Shown piece after piece: positions 18,304-26,916 of a DNA stretch of 64,000 nucleotides (positions are counted from its first letter, which is position 1; every line of letters begins with the position of its first letter). The notes below the pieces were generated by a model. The model was not told where the DNA came from. It searched no databases and saw only the letters and a list, made by a program, of their open reading frames with translations. The position numbers and the translations under genes were made by a program. The stretch is from assembly GCA_048267965.1 (NCBI GenBank), contig JBLWWK010000012.1:1-64000 (forward strand), written 5' to 3'. The stretch is from GCA-2705995 sp048267965 (GTDB taxonomy: Bacteria > Bacteroidota > Bacteroidia > Flavobacteriales_G > Salibacteraceae).

Positions 18304-19326
18304 ATGAACGAGAATTTAGATCCAGAAAGTGAACATTTATCTTCTTCAGATAGAGATATCGAAAAGGTATTAAGGCCAAAGGCTTTCGAAGATTTTACTG
18401 GTCAAGATAAAGTCTTAGAAAACTTGAAGGTTTTTGTTCAAGCTGCTCTTCAACGAGAAGAACCGTTAGATCATGTTTTACTGCACGGCCCTCCAGGCTT
18501 AGGGAAAACAACTTTGGCCAACATCATAGCCAATGAATTAGATGTAAACATCAAAATTACTTCTGGTCCCGTTTTAGATAAACCAGGTGATTTGGCGGGC
18601 CTATTAACAAGTTTAGAAGAGAGAGATGTCTTGTTCATAGACGAAATACATCGACTTTCACCGGTTGTAGAAGAATTTTTGTATTCGGCTATGGAAGACT
18701 ATAAAATCGATATTATGATAGATACGGGCCCTAACGCTAGAACGGTTCAAATCGATTTAAATCCATTTACCCTCATTGGGGCTACAACGCGTTCTGGCCT
18801 TCTTACTTCGCCATTACGCGCTCGCTTTGGTATTAATGCGAGGTTAGCGTATTATGATGCCGACTTATTGGCCACCATCATTAAGAGATCTTCTGGAATC
18901 TTACAGATTGGTATAGATAATAATGCAGCTCGTGAAATTGCCGGTAGGAGCCGAGGTACACCCAGAATAGCGAATGCCCTTTTAAGACGAGTTAGAGACT
19001 TTGCCCAAATTAAAGGGAATGGACATGTGGATATCGAAATTTCTCATTACTCACTGGATGCACTAAACGTAGATAAGCATGGGTTAGATGAAATGGATAA
19101 CAAAATATTGCTAACAATTATCGACAAGTTTAAAGGCGGTCCTGTAGGCATCAACACCATTGCAACTGCTGTAGGTGAAAACAGCGGAACCCTAGAAGAA
19201 GTATACGAACCGTTTTTAATTCAAGAGGGCTTTTTAACCCGTACTCCCAGGGGTAGAGAAGTAACCGAATTAGCCTACAAACATTTAGGTAGATCTCGTC
19301 AAATGAATCAAAATTCATTGTTTTGA
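18304..19326 (+). CDS. ruvB: Holliday junction branch migration DNA helicase RuvB
   Basis: RuvB is the AAA+ motor that, with RuvA, migrates Holliday junctions during recombination repair. The 340-residue protein from ATG 18304 has the canonical length; the frame is open 15 residues further upstream, but that part resembles no RuvB. Walker A GPPGLGKTTLAN (about 60-71), Walker B DEIHRLS, sensor GATTRSGLLTSPLRARFG and the C-terminal winged helix with RTPRGREVT are all present. The stop TGA overlaps the TTG start of queG. ruvA lies separately near 30 kb, as is common in Bacteroidota. Confidence 0.97.
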   Translation: MNENLDPESEHLSSSDRDIEKVLRPKAFEDFTGQDKVLENLKVFVQAALQREEPLDHVLLHGPPGLGKTTLANIIANELDVNIKITSGPVLDKPGDLAGLLTSLEERDVLFIDEIHRLSPVVEEFLYSAMEDYKIDIMIDTGPNARTVQIDLNPFTLIGATTRSGLLTSPLRARFGINARLAYYDADLLATIIKRSSGILQIGIDNNAAREIAGRSRGTPRIANALLRRVRDFAQIKGNGHVDIEISHYSLDALNVDKHGLDEMDNKILLTIIDKFKGGPVGINTIATAVGENSGTLEEVYEPFLIQEGFLTRTPRGREVTELAYKHLGRSRQMNQNSLF

Positions 19327-20261
19327 CGCATCGCGACCGTACAGCTCAAACAAGAGCTCAGCAGATTAAGAATAAAGCTCAAGAATTGGGCTTTTTCTTT
19401 TGCGGTATATCCAAGGCTGAGTTTTTAGAAGAAGAGGCTCCTAGGCTTGAAAATTGGCTCCTACAGAAAAGAAATGGTGAGATGAAATGGATGGAGAACC
19501 ATTTTGATAAAAGATTAGACCCTACTCAACTGGTTCCAGGGGCGAAATCAGTGGTGTCGTTAGCGCTCAATTATTACCCAAAAGAGAAGCAAGAAGGAGC
19601 CGGCCCTAAATTGGCGAAATACGCTTACGGTAAAGATTATCATCACGTAATTAAAGCAAAGCTCAAAGACTTGATGCACTTTATTTCTACTGAAATTGGC
19701 GAAGTAGATGGAAGAGCATTTGTAGATTCAGCACCAGTAATGGATAAAGCTTGGGCCAGAAAATCGGGTATTGGTTGGCAAGGGAAAAACACCAATATTA
19801 TCGCTAAAAAAGCGGGATCTTTCTTTTTTTTGGCAGAGTTAATTTTAGACTTAGAATTGGCAAAAGATGGTCCTATTAAAGACTATTGCGGAACCTGTAC
19901 GCGTTGTTTAGATGCTTGCCCAACAGGAGCACTAGATCAAGCATATCAAATAGATGCTTCAAAGTGCATATCTTATTTTACAATCGAATATAGAGGCGAT
20001 CAATTACCATCAAGTGTAAAAGGTAAGTTCGAAAATTGGATGTTTGGCTGCGATATTTGCCAAGATGTTTGTCCGTGGAATCGTTTATCAAAACCTCATT
20101 CTGAACCGTTATTCGACCCACACGAAAAGTTGCTGGATATGTCAAAAGAAGACTGGCAAGATATTTCAGAAGAAGTTTTTCAAGAAGTCTTTAGAAAATC
20201 GGCAGTAAAGCGCACAAAATATAGTGGGCTAAAAAGAAACATTCAGTTTTTGCTCGAATAA
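19323..20261 (+). CDS. queG: Epoxyqueuosine reductase QueG
   Basis: QueG reduces epoxyqueuosine to queuosine in tRNA anticodons, using cobalamin and two 4Fe-4S clusters. The cluster ligands are CGTCTRCLDACPTGAL and CDICQDVCPWNRL plus the lone Cys in ASKCISYFTIEYRG. The cobalamin-binding N-terminal half has the family stretch PGAKSVVSLALNYYP and the segment DSAPVMDKAWARKSGIGWQGKN. The start is TTG at 19323, overlapping the ruvB TGA in the string TTGA; the next ATG is too far inside. The 312 residues are the short form without the HEAT-repeat tail. Translational coupling to ruvB is likely. Confidence 0.94.
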   Translation: MTHRDRTAQTRAQQIKNKAQELGFFFCGISKAEFLEEEAPRLENWLLQKRNGEMKWMENHFDKRLDPTQLVPGAKSVVSLALNYYPKEKQEGAGPKLAKYAYGKDYHHVIKAKLKDLMHFISTEIGEVDGRAFVDSAPVMDKAWARKSGIGWQGKNTNIIAKKAGSFFFLAELILDLELAKDGPIKDYCGTCTRCLDACPTGALDQAYQIDASKCISYFTIEYRGDQLPSSVKGKFENWMFGCDICQDVCPWNRLSKPHSEPLFDPHEKLLDMSKEDWQDISEEVFQEVFRKSAVKRTKYSGLKRNIQFLLE

Positions 20262-20288
20262 AAAAAGCCTCACGGTTTGGGTGAGGCT
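20258..20288 (-). terminator. Intrinsic terminator for the minus-strand 62-residue ORF
   Basis: An 8-base stem AGCCTCAC (20266-20273) pairs with GTGAGGCT (20281-20288) around a 7-base loop. On the minus strand it is followed by a T run (complement of the A tract at 20260-20265), so it ends leftward transcription. On the plus strand the T tract is missing, so it is a poor terminator for queG. Confidence 0.75.
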
Positions 20289-20315
20289 AAAGCTTTGATA
20301 GAGTGTTTGGTTGCG

Positions 20316-20504
20316 TTAGATAATGTTCTGAAAGACTTCAATAATTAAGTCATCATATTTACCGGCAAAGGTTGTTAAGCACCAAGCTTGCAATACAATC
20401 AACTCTTCTCTTTTAAGCCATTTTGCAGACTTCGTCAGCTCTTTTCTGAATAGAGCTTGATCAAAACTCACTTTTCTCAGAACGAGCTTAGTCATTTCTA
20501 ACAT
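20316..20504 (-). CDS. Small protein of 62 residues, unknown function
   Basis: I start this ORF at the ATG at 20504, which follows a strong purine-rich ribosome-binding site (TGGAGG, six bases from the ATG). That is unusual in a phylum that mostly lacks Shine-Dalgarno sites. The frame is open nine residues further upstream. The product MLEMTKLVLRKVSFDQALF... is basic at its N terminus and predicted mostly helical, with ELTKSAKWLKREELIVLQAW and a single Cys. There is no signal peptide. It has its own terminator (20258-20288) and stands alone between queG and the envelope cluster. I have a weak memory of similar short proteins in Flavobacteriia but cannot name a family. Confidence 0.6.
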   Translation of the reverse strand: MLEMTKLVLRKVSFDQALFRKELTKSAKWLKREELIVLQAWCLTTFAGKYDDLIIEVFQNII

Positions 20505-20586
20505 AAAGACCTCCATCTTTAATTGGTTCACACCTAAATTAAGAAATTCTGGTCAAATAGATTTTGATTTAAGGCTTTTTAACGAA

Positions 20587-21216
20587 TCAAAAGTTGAAAC
20601 CAACTGCAAAAGAAAAAGAGCTGTTGTAAGAGCCTCCAAAGAACCCAAATTGTGCCTGTAGGAACCGAAACTCGTTCGAAACAGGTAAAAACGAACGATT
20701 GTACCGAATGTTTAAAAAGAAGCGTTCTGTGATATCCATATAACCGCCTAAAGTGTAACCTAGTTCAAACGGCTTAAAATCGAATGCAGAAACAGGAATT
20801 TCTCCGTTTTCGTTTTCTTCATAGCTGTTCACTAATACACCGAAGGTAGGCCCAAACTCTGCTCTAAATCGACTAAACGAGTATTGAGCTAAAACAGGAA
20901 CTTCAACATAATCTAACCGGATTAAGTAGTAATTGAACTTGTTATTGTCTGCATCTTGCGGATCTCTACTTCCCTTTTGAGAATAAAGCAAATCGAATTG
21001 CATTCCCCATTTTTCGGAAAAGTCAGTACGGGCAAAAACACCTAGATTTAAACCTGCTTTGTCCCAACCAGTATAACCGTCCCCATCGATCTGCGATCCG
21101 TTTACCCCAATTTTTAGCCCTGCTTCGAATCGATTATTGTTTTGTGCACGTAAAGTGAAAGAAAAAGCAAGTAGAAGTGAAAAAAGAAGAAATGGATACT
21201 TGTACTTGCTTTTCAT
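20587..21216 (-). CDS. Outer-membrane beta-barrel protein (porin-like, OmpW/OMP_b-brl_2 type)
   Basis: A 209-residue protein with signal peptide (1-24, ending LRAQ) and a mature part full of alternating hydrophobic strands that ends in a terminal Phe (FAVGFNF), typical of outer-membrane barrels. The first strand, FEAGLKIGVNGSQIDGDGYTG, is the usual opening of Bacteroidota porin-family barrels. It lies only 4 bases downstream of the Omp28-like gene, so the two are co-transcribed. Substrate and role are unknown. Confidence 0.82.
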   Translation of the reverse strand: MKSKYKYPFLLFSLLLAFSFTLRAQNNNRFEAGLKIGVNGSQIDGDGYTGWDKAGLNLGVFARTDFSEKWGMQFDLLYSQKGSRDPQDADNNKFNYYLIRLDYVEVPVLAQYSFSRFRAEFGPTFGVLVNSYEENENGEIPVSAFDFKPFELGYTLGGYMDITERFFLNIRYNRSFLPVSNEFRFLQAQFGFFGGSYNSSFSFAVGFNF

Positions 21217-21220
21217 AATC

Positions 21221-22135
21221 TTATGGTTTTAAAGCTACTCTTGAAGCTTGAATAATTTCTTTAGAATCACGATTATAGGTATAAACCACCACTTCTAATT
21301 CGTCTGCGTTCCAACTATCATTGATAATAACATCAGCAGTAGCCAACGTATCGTTTCGGTAAACGGCACCTGCTTGTGGGCTTTCGAATATTTTGGTTCC
21401 TATATCGTTTTGTTCAAATCCTGCACGAAGAAGATGGTTGTGCTCATAATCGTCTATAATTGGCGGGTTTGCACGATTGTCTTCTTGAGGAGAAATAATT
21501 CCGTTTTCAAGTACATAAACACCTAAATATACTTCGCCTGTAATGGGCTCTAAAACGTCAACCTTCGGAAAAACACGAAGAAGTCGATTTTCGGTATTGT
21601 AAACGGTCATAAAATCGATGGTAAGGCTCGGGCTCATGTAAGCCGCATCTCCTAAAAGTTGATTTATACGGTCTTCCCATAAATCAATGCTTGTTCCACG
21701 TTGATCATTGCCTTGAAAATCGATGCGGTTAATCATGCCAATAGGAAAAGCATTTAAGTCGAAATCCAGTCGAAGATTTTCACCCGTAACTGTTTCGTAA
21801 TTCGCTAAAAATGTGGGTGGTTTTGGTTTCGAAAAGTTGTCTGAATTGTGCAGAGCAACCACCATAACGTTATCAGGGTTATCGTTGATAATCATTTTGG
21901 CTAAATCCGTTCCTTTTGGGCAATTTGGGCATCTATGACCTGTAAAATCTTCGATAACAATCATTTGCCCGTTAAATGTAGTGTCGTTCCAAACGGTATC
22001 GTTAAAAGCAGGGTCACCTAAGTCAGAAACGGTTCCATCTACATGTGCAAACGGATCATCTTCTATATCACAAGACATCAATGATGCTGAAACTATAGCT
22101 ATGCTAGAAAGTATTATTGAGAATTTATTCATCAT
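21221..22135 (-). CDS. Omp28-related outer-membrane lipoprotein with thioredoxin-like motif
   Basis: A 304-residue lipoprotein: the leader ends in the lipobox LMSC (Cys22). The N-terminal half has VIEDFTGHRCPNCPKGTDLA, a CxxC motif in a thioredoxin-like setting that is the signature of the Omp28 family. The C-terminal half is beta-rich (EVYLGVYVLENGIISPQEDNR; HNHLLRAGFEQ). Omp28 relatives are surface lipoproteins of Porphyromonas and other Bacteroidota with no settled function. The gene is 7 bases after the DUF6029 gene and 4 bases before a beta-barrel gene, all on the minus strand. Two adjacent ATGs make the exact start uncertain by one residue. Confidence 0.82.
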   Translation of the reverse strand: MMNKFSIILSSIAIVSASLMSCDIEDDPFAHVDGTVSDLGDPAFNDTVWNDTTFNGQMIVIEDFTGHRCPNCPKGTDLAKMIINDNPDNVMVVALHNSDNFSKPKPPTFLANYETVTGENLRLDFDLNAFPIGMINRIDFQGNDQRGTSIDLWEDRINQLLGDAAYMSPSLTIDFMTVYNTENRLLRVFPKVDVLEPITGEVYLGVYVLENGIISPQEDNRANPPIIDDYEHNHLLRAGFEQNDIGTKIFESPQAGAVYRNDTLATADVIINDSWNADELEVVVYTYNRDSKEIIQASRVALKP

Positions 22136-22142
22136 TTTGTTT

Positions 22143-23792
22143 TTAGAAGCTACTTGTAATTGATAAACTTAAACCACTAGAGGCAGGAACCACACGACAA
22201 ACACCGCCTACGCAGAAAATACCCGCTCGTTGTCTACCATACCCAAGGGTAACACGTGTTCCATCTTTTATGTAACCTACGTTGGCAGTAACATAGTGTT
22301 GCCTGTCTTTGCTATTGTCGTTTCCGTAATTGTATTGATCCATTACACCAACAAACCAGTTGGGAGAGCGTGTCCACTCCACCACAACAGTGGCCCAGTT
22401 TTGATTGTCTTGCTCGGTAAATAAGCCCTGCAATTCTGTACGAATAGCATTGGTTTTATTTAATTTAAATAGAAGGTCAGCTACCCCAACATGTGCTTCT
22501 ACGTTAGGAACTCCTGGTTTACCTTCAATAACATCTTGATTGTAGAATAGATTTTGGTAGGTGAATTTTGTTTTAAATTTCTTCGAAAATTTCTTTGAGA
22601 CTTCGATGTTGATATCGTGCCAGAACTTTTCTCCTTCTTTAAACATATCCACTTCGTAAAGTTGTCTTTCAGAGTCAGCATCGTTAATATAAGTGGTGTC
22701 GATATTGCTGGCAAAAGATGCGTTTAGCTGTACGGTAGTTCCGTATTTACCACCCAATAAAGATCCCTTTTTAAAGGTGTAAATTACATCTGCTTGGTAA
22801 GAAATTTCACCGTTAAACTGCACAGCATACGGATACAATGTAGTCATTAAATTATAGGTGTGCTGCTTTGTAAGGGTAGGAATAAAATTGATGTACAGTT
22901 CTGGAAATTGAGAGCTGTTGTTTCTATCTGATCGGAAAAACATATTATCGATGGTTTTAGCCGATAGGGTAACTCCAAATCCTTTCTTAGAATAACTGGT
23001 AGAAACAAACATGGCTTGACCAGGGCGGTAAGAAAATCCATTGTCTGCAGAAGGATCGTTGTGCTTATAAGTGTACTCTCCGTTTACATTAAAACCTTTG
23101 TAGTTTACGTTAAATCTACTGCTGTAAGCAAGTGTGTTTTCAGGTAAAGTATACAAAGTGCTGTTGTCTTCTTGGAACTTACTTACGATACTACCTCCAA
23201 CTCTTAAACGAAGAGGTTTAGTAATCATGCTGGGGATAAGCTCGTTAATACTCACTTCACCATCTAATCCCCTCACGATACCTTCACCGTAATCGAAATA
23301 ATTTCGTTGCTGGCCAATGAGGCCTTTTAAGTAAATTCCTTTGAAATTATACTTAACCCTAACTCCATCAATTGAGTTATCGATACCAAAACCCGGATCG
23401 AAGTAAGTTCTCAGAATTTGTCCGTTACCAAACTGTTCGTAGAAATTACCAACCGTAAACTCAAGATTGTTGGTTTTGTACTTGGCGTATCGGTACATAA
23501 TACCGTTTCCTTCAAATTGTCTACTAAACCCAAGAAGTGCATTTTGATAGCTTTCGTAGCGAATACCAGCCTCAAAGTTTCCCCGGTTATAAATGAGGTT
23601 GAGATAACCATTAAAGCCTAACTCTTCTGGCGGTAACTCCGCATTAATGGCTTCATCTTCTTGGTAATACTGGGTATTCATTTCAAAATTTCCATGAATT
23701 TGTCCAGGATCATTTTTTAAGTCTTGTAGACTTTGAGCGTAGGAACCGATTGCAAATAATACGGAACCTACGAGAACAACTACCTTTCTCAT
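22143..23792 (-). CDS. DUF6029 family outer-membrane protein
   Basis: A 549-residue protein with signal peptide (1-19, ending GSYAQ) and a long series of amphipathic beta strands that ends SGLSLSITSSF, with a terminal aromatic residue as in barrels. The opening QSLQDLKNDPGQIHGNFEMN followed by LGFNGYLNLIYNRGNFEAGIRYESY is typical of DUF6029 proteins, found almost only in Bacteroidota. A CVGGVC Cys pair lies near the C terminus. It forms a tight minus-strand run with Omp28 and the porin-like gene, with a TlpA-like gene just upstream. The function is unknown; a partnership with Omp28 is inferred from gene order alone. Confidence 0.8.
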   Translation of the reverse strand: MRKVVVLVGSVLFAIGSYAQSLQDLKNDPGQIHGNFEMNTQYYQEDEAINAELPPEELGFNGYLNLIYNRGNFEAGIRYESYQNALLGFSRQFEGNGIMYRYAKYKTNNLEFTVGNFYEQFGNGQILRTYFDPGFGIDNSIDGVRVKYNFKGIYLKGLIGQQRNYFDYGEGIVRGLDGEVSINELIPSMITKPLRLRVGGSIVSKFQEDNSTLYTLPENTLAYSSRFNVNYKGFNVNGEYTYKHNDPSADNGFSYRPGQAMFVSTSYSKKGFGVTLSAKTIDNMFFRSDRNNSSQFPELYINFIPTLTKQHTYNLMTTLYPYAVQFNGEISYQADVIYTFKKGSLLGGKYGTTVQLNASFASNIDTTYINDADSERQLYEVDMFKEGEKFWHDINIEVSKKFSKKFKTKFTYQNLFYNQDVIEGKPGVPNVEAHVGVADLLFKLNKTNAIRTELQGLFTEQDNQNWATVVVEWTRSPNWFVGVMDQYNYGNDNSKDRQHYVTANVGYIKDGTRVTLGYGRQRAGIFCVGGVCRVVPASSGLSLSITSSF

Positions 23793-23850
23793 TAGGGTAA
23801 GGTCAATTTAGGAGTCAAATAAATATAAATAGGCGGATTATCGAAGAAGC

Positions 23851-24357
23851 TTAGTTAAGTAGCGCTTTTACCTTCTCGTAAAGTTTGTCTTCATCTCCTG
23901 GGCTGTAAGAGTTGTGTTGGTACACTACTTTACCGTTTCCATCAATTAAGAAGGTATGAGGAACATTAATTACGTTCATTGCTCTTTTGAATTCACTATT
24001 CGGGTCTATGTACACTTCGTAATCCCATGCCTGGCCGTTAACGTACGGAGCTACTTTGTTTATGTTACGAGTATCGTCAATAGAAATAGCAACAAGTTTA
24101 ACTCCTGTTTCTTCTTGCCAATCTTCATAAACTTCAGAAATTGTATTCAGCTCTCTCTTACAAGGTCCACACCAAGTAGCCCAGAAAGAAATAATAATGG
24201 GTTTCCCATCATTTTCTATAGCTGAAGTGTTAAAGTGAGCAAAGTTCAAATCCAAAATCTCAACGTTTGGAATTTCTGTATTCGAGTTGTCTTCTTGAGC
24301 AATTGCAGCAGAAAACGTAAGGATGAATAATGAGAAAGCCGCGAATAAATGCTTCAT
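23851..24357 (-). CDS. TlpA-like periplasmic thioredoxin
   Basis: A 168-residue thioredoxin-fold oxidoreductase with signal peptide (1-20, ending AIAQ) and the active site WATWCGPCKREL (CxxC at about 62-65). The cis-proline region VINVPHTFLIDGNGKVVY and the C-terminal helix are complete. In this family the CxxC reduces or isomerises disulphides in the periplasm, as in cytochrome c maturation or ResA-type roles. It is 58 bases upstream of the DUF6029 gene and follows a terminator (24385-24410) by only 27 bases, so it must be transcribed by readthrough or from a promoter overlapping that terminator. Confidence 0.9.
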   Translation of the reverse strand: MKHLFAAFSLFILTFSAAIAQEDNSNTEIPNVEILDLNFAHFNTSAIENDGKPIIISFWATWCGPCKRELNTISEVYEDWQEETGVKLVAISIDDTRNINKVAPYVNGQAWDYEVYIDPNSEFKRAMNVINVPHTFLIDGNGKVVYQHNSYSPGDEDKLYEKVKALLN

Positions 24358-24374
24358 ATCTGTGTGTTTTTTAA

Positions 24375-24410
24375 TAAAAAAAAAGACTGCCTGCTAGATA
24401 GCAGACAGTC
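24375..24410 (-). terminator. Intrinsic terminator between the secreted thioredoxin gene and the tlpA-like gene
   Basis: An 11-base stem with one mismatch (GACTGCCTGCT 24385-24395 with AGCAGACAGTC 24400-24410) has a 4-base loop. On the minus strand it is followed by a T run of nine (complement of 24375-24384). It separates the 26120-24438 gene from the downstream cluster. Confidence 0.8.
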
Positions 24411-24437
24411 CGCAATTTAAAAAAATGAGATCGATAA

Positions 24438-26120
24438 TTATTCGATGATTAACTTTTTAGTTACACTTTCATTTCCAGTGCTAAGTTCAACGAAATAAAC
24501 ACCTGAACCGAAATCAGCAGTGTTAATTGCTTGAAGAGTGGTTCCTACAGCATTTAAAGTTCTGTTGTAAACAACAGCACCTAATGTGTTGTAAACTGTA
24601 ATTGTAGCTTCACTCTGCTGAGTTAACGTAAACGTAAGATTTACTTCGTTGGTTGCAGGGTTAGGGAACATGTTGATGGTGCTTAAAGAAGCTTGCTCTT
24701 CAATTGAAACAGAAGAACTTACCTTAATATCATCAACGTACAGGTTGTTTCCATATCCTGAGTTACCAGTAAATCTAATTAAAACGTTGCTTTCGTTATC
24801 GTAAGCAGATAAATCTACTGAGTTGGCACTCCACTGAGTAGTTTCAGGAACGAAGAAAGAAGTTACAGCATCTGCAGTTTTTAAATCTGCACCAGCCTTA
24901 GACCAAACTTCAGTCCAAGTAGCACCACAATCGGTAGATACTTCAACTACTAACTCATCATTTTCATTGCTGTACTGTGCGTAAGCATGTGAGAAATCAA
25001 GTTTTGCAGTACCGCTCATCGCTGAGAAATCGATACGCTCAAGTACAACTGAAGCAACAGTTGACGCATTCCAATCGAAGAAGTAGAAGAACATTGACTT
25101 TTCAGAGTTTCCGAAACCACCTAAATCAAACGCTGGTGGGTTAGTCAAGTCGTTTTTAGAAATAATCCAAGGTGAAGTTGTAGCGTTGTCAGCTAAATAA
25201 ACTCCGTCTGGTAAATCGTTAAGACCTGTAGAACTTTCGTTAGTTTGATCGATAGAACCGGTAGCCATTGCTACTGTTTCAAGGCTTGCGCTAACGCTGT
25301 TGTTAGAAGCATCGTCATCAGAACTTGTAATTTCTACAGTTACTCCACCTGCACCAGTTAACGATACGTTAGGAATAGTCACTGTTTCAGTTTGGTAAGT
25401 TGGAAGGTTACCTGTCCAAGACTGAGTAGCAACAGTAGAACCATTTTCTTTTACTTCGATAGTAGCAGAAGTAAGAGCAGAAGTACCCATGTTTTGGATT
25501 AATACACCCATGTTTGCATCACCACAGTAAGAAACCTCGTCTCCTCTGTAAGTAAGAGCAGCCGCATCGTTCGTGTTAGTGGCAATTCCTGGGCAAGTAC
25601 CAGATGCACTATACAAGTTAGCAACAGATTGTTGACCAACTTCAAAAACCATACGATTTGGGCAAATCATAAAAATAGTTGGGTAGTACGCTAAATTGTA
25701 AGCAGAAGCTACAGAAGCATCGTCTGCCATTGGGTAAGGAGTACCAGTAACCCAATCACCAGTAGTGTTACCACCTGTACCATAAAGGTCGTCTAAAGTA
25801 GTTGAGTTATCACTTTCAATAGCGATAACCACTAATTCGTCTGTTCCACCAGGTCCGTAAGCGTTGTAAAGATCTTTAAGGGCACCAGCGCTCGGGTGAG
25901 TAGTACCATAGTTATGGTAGTTCCAACATGGGCCACACCAAGTTGCAAACAAGTCGATAATAACTGTTTTTCCTTGGTCAAGATATGTGTATAAATTGTG
26001 TTGAGTTCCGTTGAGATCGGTAACTGTGAAATCTGGCGCTACAGAATAATCTGCAAGCTGCGCTTGAACACCGCCAAAGCTGAATAGCGCTGTTACCACT
26101 CCAAGTAGAAGTTTTTTCAT
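24438..26120 (-). CDS. Secreted thioredoxin-domain protein with T9SS type A sorting domain
   Basis: A 560-residue T9SS cargo. Signal peptide 1-20 (ending VQAQ). A thioredoxin-like domain (about 25-180) has active site ATWCGPCWNYH (CxxC near 61-64) and cis-Pro in YYPTIFMI. Next is a CARDB-like beta domain (about 195-285, TSALTSATIEVKENGSTV), then a jellyroll domain like MAM/choice-of-anchor J (about 300-470). The C-terminal sorting domain starts with NMFPNPATNEVNLTFTL and ends VTKKLIIE, the type A pattern. The family suggests an exported or surface-attached disulphide-active protein; no substrate is evident. It is divergent from the small cargo gene at 26191. Confidence 0.9.
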   Translation of the reverse strand: MKKLLLGVVTALFSFGGVQAQLADYSVAPDFTVTDLNGTQHNLYTYLDQGKTVIIDLFATWCGPCWNYHNYGTTHPSAGALKDLYNAYGPGGTDELVVIAIESDNSTTLDDLYGTGGNTTGDWVTGTPYPMADDASVASAYNLAYYPTIFMICPNRMVFEVGQQSVANLYSASGTCPGIATNTNDAAALTYRGDEVSYCGDANMGVLIQNMGTSALTSATIEVKENGSTVATQSWTGNLPTYQTETVTIPNVSLTGAGGVTVEITSSDDDASNNSVSASLETVAMATGSIDQTNESSTGLNDLPDGVYLADNATTSPWIISKNDLTNPPAFDLGGFGNSEKSMFFYFFDWNASTVASVVLERIDFSAMSGTAKLDFSHAYAQYSNENDELVVEVSTDCGATWTEVWSKAGADLKTADAVTSFFVPETTQWSANSVDLSAYDNESNVLIRFTGNSGYGNNLYVDDIKVSSSVSIEEQASLSTINMFPNPATNEVNLTFTLTQQSEATITVYNTLGAVVYNRTLNAVGTTLQAINTADFGSGVYFVELSTGNESVTKKLIIE

Positions 26121-26190
26121 ATTGCTTTATTTTATAGATTTGAAAACGCTAATATAACGGAATATTTCCTTAATTTTAAAATTAAAAAGT

Positions 26191-26913
26191 ATGAAAAATA
26201 TATTTCTACTTATACCCATGTTGTTTTCTTTCGTGGCTTTACAGGCTCAATTTAACTTTCCTCTAGATACCGTAGAGGTGAGTTTAGAGTACGATACATT
26301 GAAGAGTGTGAATATTGTAATCGATAATTCTCAATCTACCGAAGATTTAGAATATAGATGGACAGAAACCGACCGTATCTTAAATCCTAATTGGGAAGTT
26401 CAGTTTTGTGATTGCCGTACTTGTTACTCAGATTACCACGTAATTCCTGAAGATACTACTATTGATTGTGACGGAATTTTCAAAATCGCAGCTGGAGCAG
26501 TATTTACAAGTTTTGCTATGTATGTAAATCCTCATCAAATTGAAGACGAAGGGTTTATTTCTGTTGGTTTTAATGGTATGAATGGAAATACTTCTCGTGG
26601 AAAAGTTACTTTCAGAGCTCGTTTTACTCCAACAAGCACTAACGATTTATCAAAAAGTGTAAAGCAGTTTAAGGTGTTTCCTAATCCAGCGACAAGTGAG
26701 GTTAACTTCTCAATCGATTTAGATCAATCAGTTACAGGTGCTCAATTGCGTGTAGTTGATTTACTCGGAAAAGAAGTAAGAAATGAAACTATTCCTGCAG
26801 GAGCCACACTCTTCCAAATGAACAGTTCAAACTTAAATACGGGTGTTTACTTTGTTCAGTTAGTGACTGAAAGAGGAGACGTTTTAGCAACGAAGAAATT
26901 AGTGAAGAACTAG
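26191..26913 (+). CDS. Small T9SS type A cargo protein of unknown function
   Basis: A 240-residue protein with signal peptide (1-19, ending LQAQ), a single beta-rich domain of about 130 residues, and a type A sorting domain from KVFPNPATSEVNFSIDLD to ATKKLVKN. The middle domain has a Cys cluster, CDCRTCYSDYH, with a further Cys in TTIDCDG, suggesting disulphides or metal binding. I do not recognise the domain. It is divergent from the secreted thioredoxin-T9SS gene, 70 bases apart. Its transcript can end at a terminator inside the opposite-strand sir2 gene. Confidence 0.8.
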   Translation: MKNIFLLIPMLFSFVALQAQFNFPLDTVEVSLEYDTLKSVNIVIDNSQSTEDLEYRWTETDRILNPNWEVQFCDCRTCYSDYHVIPEDTTIDCDGIFKIAAGAVFTSFAMYVNPHQIEDEGFISVGFNGMNGNTSRGKVTFRARFTPTSTNDLSKSVKQFKVFPNPATSEVNFSIDLDQSVTGAQLRVVDLLGKEVRNETIPAGATLFQMNSSNLNTGVYFVQLVTERGDVLATKKLVKN

Positions 26914-26916
26914 AAT

